A stretch of 25,041 nucleotides of DNA from contig JBJXFI010000219.1 in assembly GCA_046154695.1 (NCBI GenBank), positions 1 through 25,041 of the forward strand. The letters are read 5' to 3'. The DNA comes from DALYLB01 sp046154695 (lineage in GTDB: Bacteria; Acidobacteriota; Blastocatellia; RBC074). The position numbers and the translations under genes were made by a program. The notes below the pieces were generated by a model. The model ran no database searches and was not told where the DNA came from. It saw nothing but the letters and a program-made list of their open reading frames with translations. Below are positions 20,813 to 25,041 of the stretch, in pieces; the stretch's first letter is position 1; every line of letters begins with the position of its first letter.

Positions 20813-22425
20813 ATGTGGGAGTCGCCCTCTTCCAGCGCCAGATCCTCGGGCCATGCGAGCTCGACGCCGCGCCGGGCGAGCAGGCGCTGGATCTCGTCGA
20901 GCCGCCCCTCGAAAAGCGCGCGCGGCGTCGTCCGGTCCCGCGCGGCGAGGGCCGCGAGCGTCCCGGCAGCCTCGCCGATGTTCCATTCGACCGGATGCAG
21001 CCGGTAACAGCCGTTGGTGATGTGGGTCGTCCCGATGTTCTTGCAGGCCGGCAGCAGGTTTTCGACGCGAACCGGAATCAGCGCGCCCAGGGGGATCCGG
21101 AAGGGAAGCGAGGCCACGTCGATGTAGTTGTCTCCGCCTGTCGATGGGTGCAGGTCGATGCGGTAATGGCCGATTCCGACCGAGTCGGCGTATCGCTCCG
21201 CGAGTTTCTCGCCCGGTCTCGACGCCTCGGCGACATGCTGCTCCAGGACCGTGAAGGCCGCGCATATGCGGCGGGACTCGCGAATGTACGGCATCTTCGC
21301 CAGCCCGTCCGCCGACCCGGTGACATCCCCGCGCAATCGCAATCCCCGCCATCCCGCGCCGCCATCCGGACGCGGCGCCTCCGTCTGCAGCCAGTAGAAG
21401 AGCGACAGGCTCTGCTCCCGCGCCGCCGCGATGTGGAATGCACGCTCCTCGTCGCCGCAACGGCACAATTCGCTTTGCAGGTAGTCCGTCTGCGGCCAGT
21501 TCACGAGGCAGATGTCGCTCGGCTGCGCCCCCGCGGCGAGGTTCGCCCGATCCAGAATTCGCCGGTACGTCCATAATCCGGAAAACGCCTTCGATGGCTC
21601 CCGGCCCGGATCGAAATGGTACGTGTGCGGCGTCATCAGCCGCGGGTGGGTGATCGTCCACGACAGCAGCGGCCCGGGCCACGACGGCTCCAGATCCGGA
21701 ATGTAATTTCGCCAGAACTCGTATCCGGCCGGACGCTCGATCGTGTGATCCTCCCCCTCCAGATGATCCATCGCGAAACAGATCGAGAATGCCTGCGAAT
21801 TCCGCGGTTGATATTCGGCGGGCGCGGAGGGCTCCCCGGTCATCGCCCGGGATTCGAACCCGGTAACGTGCTCGATACCGGCGAGTGGGAGGAGGTCGCC
21901 GAGCTCGGTCGCGTCGAGGAAGAGATCCGCGGCGATCGTTTGCGTGGATCCGTCTTGCAGGTCGCGAAACGAGACGGCCTCGACGCGATCGCCCCCGGTG
22001 GCCGCGGCGATGGACTTTTGCCGAAGCAGGAGCGTCAGCCGCCCGCTGCTGATCCAGGGGGCGAGCATCTCTTCGAGGACGGCGAGGGCCGCGCGGGGCT
22101 CGTGGCAGAGCGGAGAGACCCAGCCGTTGCCGGGGTTGAGATGAACCGACTTGCGCGCGGCCTCGGTCAGCGGGTAGTTTCGCCGGTAGTAATCGCGCAC
22201 GCGCTCGCGGAACCGCCGATACGAGGCGGTGCAACCGAACCGCTCGATCCATCCGTGTTCGTCCGGGGGCACGGCCTGGGACGTGGACTGGCCGCCGATC
22301 CAGTCCGACTCCTCTGTCAGGATGACATTGCTGCCGGCCTGCAGCGCGGCGAGGGAGGCGGCGCATCCGCCGATCCCGCCCCCGACGATCAGAATTTCCG
22401 CCTTCCGTTCCGTTGGAGTCTTCAT
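20800..22425 (-). CDS. FAD-dependent oxidoreductase, PF12831 type
   Basis: A 541-residue flavoprotein from the ATG at 22425; an ATG at 22458 would add 11 residues, and neither start has a clear ribosome site. The dinucleotide-binding motif is 'ILIVGGGIGGCAASLAALQAG' in two parts (about residues 11-31), followed by 'IGGQSTSQAVPPDEHGWIE', which is characteristic of the FAD_oxidored (PF12831) group. 'FLDATELGDLLPLAG' (conserved D-TE-D pattern) and the C-terminal block 'NIGTTHITNGCYRLHP', 'EWNIGEAAGTLA' complete the family picture. No signal peptide is evident. The family is often found near polysaccharide or sugar utilisation genes, and this gene lies convergent with the sugar permease. Substrate unknown. 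The 3' ends overlap by 13 bases. Confidence 0.88.
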   Translation of the reverse strand: MKTPTERKAEILIVGGGIGGCAASLAALQAGSNVILTEESDWIGGQSTSQAVPPDEHGWIERFGCTASYRRFRERVRDYYRRNYPLTEAARKSVHLNPGNGWVSPLCHEPRAALAVLEEMLAPWISSGRLTLLLRQKSIAAATGGDRVEAVSFRDLQDGSTQTIAADLFLDATELGDLLPLAGIEHVTGFESRAMTGEPSAPAEYQPRNSQAFSICFAMDHLEGEDHTIERPAGYEFWRNYIPDLEPSWPGPLLSWTITHPRLMTPHTYHFDPGREPSKAFSGLWTYRRILDRANLAAGAQPSDICLVNWPQTDYLQSELCRCGDEERAFHIAAAREQSLSLFYWLQTEAPRPDGGAGWRGLRLRGDVTGSADGLAKMPYIRESRRICAAFTVLEQHVAEASRPGEKLAERYADSVGIGHYRIDLHPSTGGDNYIDVASLPFRIPLGALIPVRVENLLPACKNIGTTHITNGCYRLHPVEWNIGEAAGTLAALAARDRTTPRALFEGRLDEIQRLLARRGVELAWPEDLALEEGDSHIHAR

Positions 22426-22592
22426 GGCCGGGGATGATCCGAAATTCGGGCGGATCATGCAATCATGGGAGAGAAGAGTGTCTCACGCGAAGACACGAAA
22501 ATAGAGAGAAAAGCCGCGGGCCGCCTGCCTCCGGGCTGTTGCAGAGCCCACACTCCTCGATGAATTTTCATGGGCCTGGAGAAAATCCGATG
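22426..22592. other. Divergent region between the oxidoreductase and sat leader
   Basis: A short region with no recognisable gene. It contains a six-pair hairpin GTGTCT/AGACAC near 22479-22497 and a 'CGAAGACACGAA' motif related to the CACGAA repeats elsewhere. It must carry the promoter of the minus-strand oxidoreductase, which I could not place. Confidence 0.35.
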
Positions 22593-22621
22593 TTGACTTG
22601 TGCGTATGTCTCGCGTATAAG
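22593..22621 (+). promoter_or_regulatory. Near-consensus sigma-70 promoter of the sat-cysC unit
   Basis: TTGACT (22593-22598) and TATAAG (22616-22621) each match their consensus hexamer at five of six positions and are exactly 17 bases apart. This is the best promoter in the window. Transcription would start near 22628, giving a leader of about 420 bases before the sat start. Confidence 0.65.
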
Positions 22622-22695
22622 CCTCTGCCAGGCTGCAAATGTTGCAGTCGTTGTATCGTCGTTTGAGCAATAACTCATCACGTAAAAAGAAAGAG

Positions 22696-22848
22696 ATGAA
22701 AATCCAATTTCCAACCGAACGCTCCGGGCCTGACGGCATAGACGACCGTCGAGGCTTACCGCTGGATTCTTCGATCGTTTCGCCCGCCGAAATCTTGACC
22801 TGCCGCGCCGCTTCCTCCTTCGCCGCCTGTTGTTGTTGTTGCCGCTAG
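22696..22848 (+). CDS. Putative cysteine-sensing leader peptide upstream of sat
   Basis: A 50-codon open frame that ends A-A-C-C-C-C-C-R-stop. Five consecutive cysteine codons (TGT x4, TGC; 22828-22842) follow an earlier Cys codon at position 36, and the stop is at 22846-22848. Cysteine is rare in proteins, so five in a row just before the genes for sulfate activation is notable. Polycysteine upstream frames are known regulators of sulfur genes in mycobacteria. The ATG at 22696 has only a purine-rich AAAGAAAGAG upstream; an in-frame ATG at 22639, about ten bases from the predicted transcription start, would give 69 codons. The region before the Cys run has no recognisable domain. It could still be a chance reading of a TGT microsatellite. 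Confidence 0.5.
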   Translation: MKIQFPTERSGPDGIDDRRGLPLDSSIVSPAEILTCRAASSFAACCCCCR

Positions 22849-23039
22849 CCTGCTGATCTGCGAGTTTCGCAGTCAAATTCCGTTTCAATCAAATTCCTGA
22901 ATCAGTCGATGGCCGGGCTCCGCTCAGTTGGAGTTTGCGCTTTGGTTGCGCGTCGAGTTTGACGCGAAAACGCAGCGCGTTTTCGCGGAGGATTCGCGCG
23001 CCAATTTCGCTGAACGAACATCCCAACGAACCGAAGGAG
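22815..23039 (+). promoter_or_regulatory. Candidate translational attenuator in the sat leader
   Basis: CTCCTTCG at 22815-22822, six bases before the five Cys codons, is the exact complement of CGAAGGAG at 23032-23039, the sat Shine-Dalgarno. A ribosome paused on the Cys codons would cover the first element and leave sat free; a ribosome that runs on to the stop would uncover it. Between them lie two stems that share bases: CGCGTC/GACGCG (22949-22954 with 22961-22966) and CGCGAAAACGC/GCGTTTTCGCG (22963-22973 with 22977-22987). They cannot form together, as expected of a switching leader. A small stem CTGCGA/TCGCAG sits at 22858-22872. No U-tract is seen, so control of translation is more likely than termination. 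Confidence 0.45.
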
Positions 23040-23046
23040 ATCTGTA

Positions 23047-24222
23047 ATGAGTTTAATTGCGCCGCATGGCGGCATATTGGTCGATCGGGAAGCGCGCGGC
23101 GCGGAGCGGGAGGCCCTGCTTCGAGCTTCGGCAAAGCTGCCGAGCGTGACCCTCAATGCTCGCGGCGAAGCCGATCTGGAATTGATCGCCTCGGGCGCGC
23201 TTTCCCCGCTCGAAGGATTTCTCGGCGAAGGGGACTACCTGTCCGTGCGGGATCATCGCCGGCTGGCCAATGGGCTGGTCTGGTCGATCCCGATCACGCT
23301 GCCGGCCACGGACGAAGAGCGCGCGAAACTGAACATCGGCGGCGACGTCGCGCTGCGCACGCGCGACGGGCGGCTGGTGGCGGTGCTGCACCTGTCCGAA
23401 ATCTACAAATACGACAAGCGGCGCGAGGCCGAGGCTGTTTACGGAACCGCGGAAGAGAAACACCCGGGCGTTCAGGTGCTCTATTCGCAGGGGGAATATC
23501 TCCTCGGCGGGCAGGTCAGCGTCGTCGATCATCCGAACGGCCATGAGTTCCGGAAGTATCGCTTCACCCCGGCGCAGACGCGGGCGTTGTTCGAGGAGAA
23601 GAACTGGGTGCGCGTCGTCGCCTTCCAGACGCGCAATCCCGTCCATCGCGCGCACGAATACATTCAAAAATGCGCGCTCGAAACGGTGGACGGGCTGCTG
23701 CTGCACCCAATCGTCGGCGAGACCAAGGCGGATGACATCCCCGCGGCGGTGCGCCTGAGCGCGTATGAGGCCATTCTGGAAAATTACTACCCCGTGGCCC
23801 GCACGGTTCTGGCCGTGCTTCCCGCGGCGATGCGGTATGCCGGCCCGCGCGAGGCGATCTTCCATGCGACGATCCGCAAGAATTACGGCTGCTCCCATTT
23901 CATCGTCGGGCGCGATCACGCGGGCGTCGGCAGCTATTACGGCACGTATGACGCGCAGAAGATCTTCCTCGATTTCAGGCCCGAAGAGATCGGCATCACG
24001 CCGATGTTCTTCGACAACACCTTCTATTGCCGCAGGTGCGACGGAATGGCCTCGCTGAAAACCTGCCCGCACGATTCATCGCATCACGTCAGTCTGAGCG
24101 GCACGAAGGTGCGCGAATTGCTGGCCGCGGGCGAGATCCCGCCCGGCGAGTTCACCCGGCCCGAAGTCGCGCAGGCCCTGATCGAGGGCCTGAAACAGAA
24201 CACGAAAAACGCGGGCGCCTGA
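23047..24222 (+). CDS. sat: Sulfate adenylyltransferase (ATP sulfurylase)
   Basis: A 391-residue homooligomeric-type ATP sulfurylase that makes adenylyl sulfate (APS) and pyrophosphate from ATP and sulfate in the cytoplasm. AAGGAG lies seven bases before the ATG. The PUA-like N-terminal domain (about 1-165) includes 'GALSPLEGFLGEGDY'. The catalytic domain carries 'AFQTRNPVHRAHE' (192-203) and 'VGRDHAGVGSYYGTYDAQ' (287-304), the two nucleotide-binding signatures of the family. Near the C-terminus 'CRRCDGMASLKTCPHD' (C328, C331, C340) is the zinc-binding insertion known in bacterial and archaeal Sat proteins such as that of Thermus. It ends 'SLSGTKVRELLAAGEIPP'. cysC follows after 42 bases, so an assimilatory role is likely. 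The leader suggests control by cysteine supply. Confidence 0.96.
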   Translation: MSLIAPHGGILVDREARGAEREALLRASAKLPSVTLNARGEADLELIASGALSPLEGFLGEGDYLSVRDHRRLANGLVWSIPITLPATDEERAKLNIGGDVALRTRDGRLVAVLHLSEIYKYDKRREAEAVYGTAEEKHPGVQVLYSQGEYLLGGQVSVVDHPNGHEFRKYRFTPAQTRALFEEKNWVRVVAFQTRNPVHRAHEYIQKCALETVDGLLLHPIVGETKADDIPAAVRLSAYEAILENYYPVARTVLAVLPAAMRYAGPREAIFHATIRKNYGCSHFIVGRDHAGVGSYYGTYDAQKIFLDFRPEEIGITPMFFDNTFYCRRCDGMASLKTCPHDSSHHVSLSGTKVRELLAAGEIPPGEFTRPEVAQALIEGLKQNTKNAGA

Positions 24223-24264
24223 GCCGCGCCCGCACGATTCAAGAAAGGACAGGAAGAAACAATC

Positions 24265-24828
24265 ATGGCACAAGGATTCACACTCTGGTTTACGGGGCTC
24301 TCGGGCGCGGGCAAAACAACGCTCACCGAGGCGCTCGTTCCGCAACTTCGCGAACTCGGCCTCAGGATCGAAGTCCTCGATGGCGACGAAGTTCGCACCA
24401 ACCTCAGCAAGGGCCTCGGGTTTTCCAAGGAGGATCGCGACGCCAATATTCGGCGGATCGGCTATGTCGCGAGATTGCTGTCCCGCAATGGAGTCGGCGT
24501 GATCGCTGCGGCGATCTCGCCGTACCGGGAGATCCGGGACGAGGTTCGCGCAGGCATCGAGGGCGACGGCGCGCTCTTCGTCGAAGTCTATGTCGAAGCC
24601 TCTCTCGACACGCTGGTGGCGCGCGATGTGAAGGGGCTGTACAAAAAAGCGCTGGCCGGCGAGATCAAGCAGTTCACCGGCGTCTCCGATCCGTATGAGG
24701 CGCCGCTCGATCCGGATGTACTCGTCAGCAGCGACACCGAAACCGTCGAGCAGAGCGCGGCGAAGATCTTCGCCAAACTCGAATCGCTGGGGCTGATCGC
24801 GGAAGCGCGAAAAGCGAGGGCCGCGTAA
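24265..24828 (+). CDS. cysC: Adenylylsulfate kinase (APS kinase)
   Basis: A 187-residue kinase that phosphorylates APS to PAPS with ATP. The P-loop is 'GLSGAGKTT' (11-19), followed by 'VLDGDEVRTNLSKGLGFSKEDR' in overlapping parts, the APS-binding region, then 'ISPYREIRDEVR' and the lid 'DVKGLYKKALAGEIKQFTGV' ending in 'SDPYEAP'. All are typical of CysC. Length matches stand-alone kinases. A purine-rich AGGACAGGAAG precedes the ATG by several bases. It forms a two-gene unit with sat; the PAPS or APS reductase is not in the window. A 10-bp tandem repeat follows the gene, and no intrinsic terminator is seen before it. Confidence 0.95.
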   Translation: MAQGFTLWFTGLSGAGKTTLTEALVPQLRELGLRIEVLDGDEVRTNLSKGLGFSKEDRDANIRRIGYVARLLSRNGVGVIAAAISPYREIRDEVRAGIEGDGALFVEVYVEASLDTLVARDVKGLYKKALAGEIKQFTGVSDPYEAPLDPDVLVSSDTETVEQSAAKIFAKLESLGLIAEARKARAA

Positions 24829-24850
24829 TTCGGAAGACCGAGGATTATCC

Positions 24851-24900
24851 ACGAAGGGACACGAAGGGACACGAAGGGACACGAAGAAACACGAAGAACA
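24851..24900. repeat. Tandem 10-bp ACGAAGGGAC repeat downstream of cysC
   Basis: Five units occur head to tail: three identical ACGAAGGGAC, then ACGAAGAAAC and ACGAAGAACA. It begins 22 bases after the cysC stop. The unit resembles the CACGAATGAACACGAA palindrome arms at 19709-19785, so both belong to one broad repeat type. Confidence 0.85.
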
Positions 24901-24958
24901 TGGAGATTATAGCTGCTTGCATATGCATGCGCCCTGTCTGCGTGATTCAGAAGAGGAA

Positions 24959-25041
24959 AACGGAACAGGCGGAAATAACGGAATCAACGAAACCAAACAA
25001 TCCGGGGCTCCGTTTGTTCCGTTATTTCCGCCTGTTCCGTT
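24959..25041. repeat. Perfect 25-base inverted repeat at the window end
   Basis: Arm 24959-24983 begins AACGGAACAGGCGGAAATAA and is perfectly complementary to 25017-25041, around a 33-base loop that itself is weakly self-complementary (CAAACAATCCG against CTCCGTTTG). The right arm ends exactly at the window edge, so the element may extend further. It could be a bidirectional barrier after cysC or a repeat-family member. Confidence 0.8.

Noticed and set aside
22568..22888. A 106-residue Arg/Asn-rich protein on the minus strand across the sat leader
   Set aside because: Its Asn run is only the antisense reading of the TGT codons; there is no ribosome site and no domain.
22963..22987. Intrinsic terminator in the sat leader
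   Set aside because: The stem is perfect (11 pairs), but no U-tract follows, so it is described as part of a possible switch instead.
24851..24900. CRISPR-like array
   Set aside because: The units are ten bases long with no spacers between them, so it is a simple tandem repeat.

Overview
The window is GC-rich, gene-dense bacterial chromosome with no phage, integrase, transposase, tRNA or rRNA that I can recognise. The taxon cannot be proved from sequence alone. A 7Fe ferredoxin of the 'CEPCIGTKDTACVDVCPVDC' type, a Tes/Mss-like radical SAM protein, a bacterial inositol-1-phosphate synthase, a DUF1800 protein, a PF12831-type FAD oxidoreductase and many palindromic intergenic repeats together suggest Acidobacteriota or a related Gram-negative soil or sediment lineage. 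This is inference. Signal peptides and one lipobox show an exported proteome.

Layout. (1) 1-5.4 kb, minus strand: two tandem paralogous secreted proteins, each with two fibronectin-III-like domains, a degenerate CAP/SCP-like domain and a shared C-terminal domain; the second has two long Pro-Thr linkers. (2) 5.4-9.0 kb: a gene-poor lower-GC stretch, then a 7Fe ferredoxin (minus) divergent from inositol-3-phosphate synthase (plus), a 254-bp inverted-repeat element and a small exported coiled-coil protein. (3) 9.0-13.3 kb: a PLP aminotransferase (minus), then an exported DUF1800 protein and a glycerophosphodiester phosphodiesterase (plus). (4) 13.3-15.9 kb: a large radical SAM enzyme whose cysteine layout matches the tetraether / membrane-spanning lipid synthase group, closed by a strong hairpin. 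(5) 16.0-20.8 kb: an operon of exported aldose 1-epimerase, sugar-binding lipoprotein, double-domain sugar ABC ATPase and permease. (6) 20.8-22.4 kb: a convergent FAD-dependent oxidoreductase overlapping the permease gene by 13 bases. (7) 22.6-24.8 kb: sulfate activation genes sat and cysC behind a long leader.

How the genes work together. Region 5 forms a complete uptake system for a monosaccharide: periplasmic mutarotation, capture, energised import. Sat and CysC together convert sulfate to PAPS. The most striking observation is the sat leader: a near-consensus promoter is followed by a short open frame ending in five consecutive cysteine codons, one arginine codon and a stop. Just before the cysteine run lies an 8-base segment exactly complementary to the sat ribosome-binding site. 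This looks like a cysteine-sensing leader-peptide switch on sulfate assimilation. Inositol-phosphate synthase, the phosphodiesterase and the radical SAM enzyme all have plausible links to membrane lipid chemistry, but they are not in one operon.

Intergenic space is rich in inverted repeats of at least four kinds (1-36 and 8230-8292; 8312-8565; 19709-19785; 24959-25041) plus a 10-bp tandem repeat at 24851-24900.
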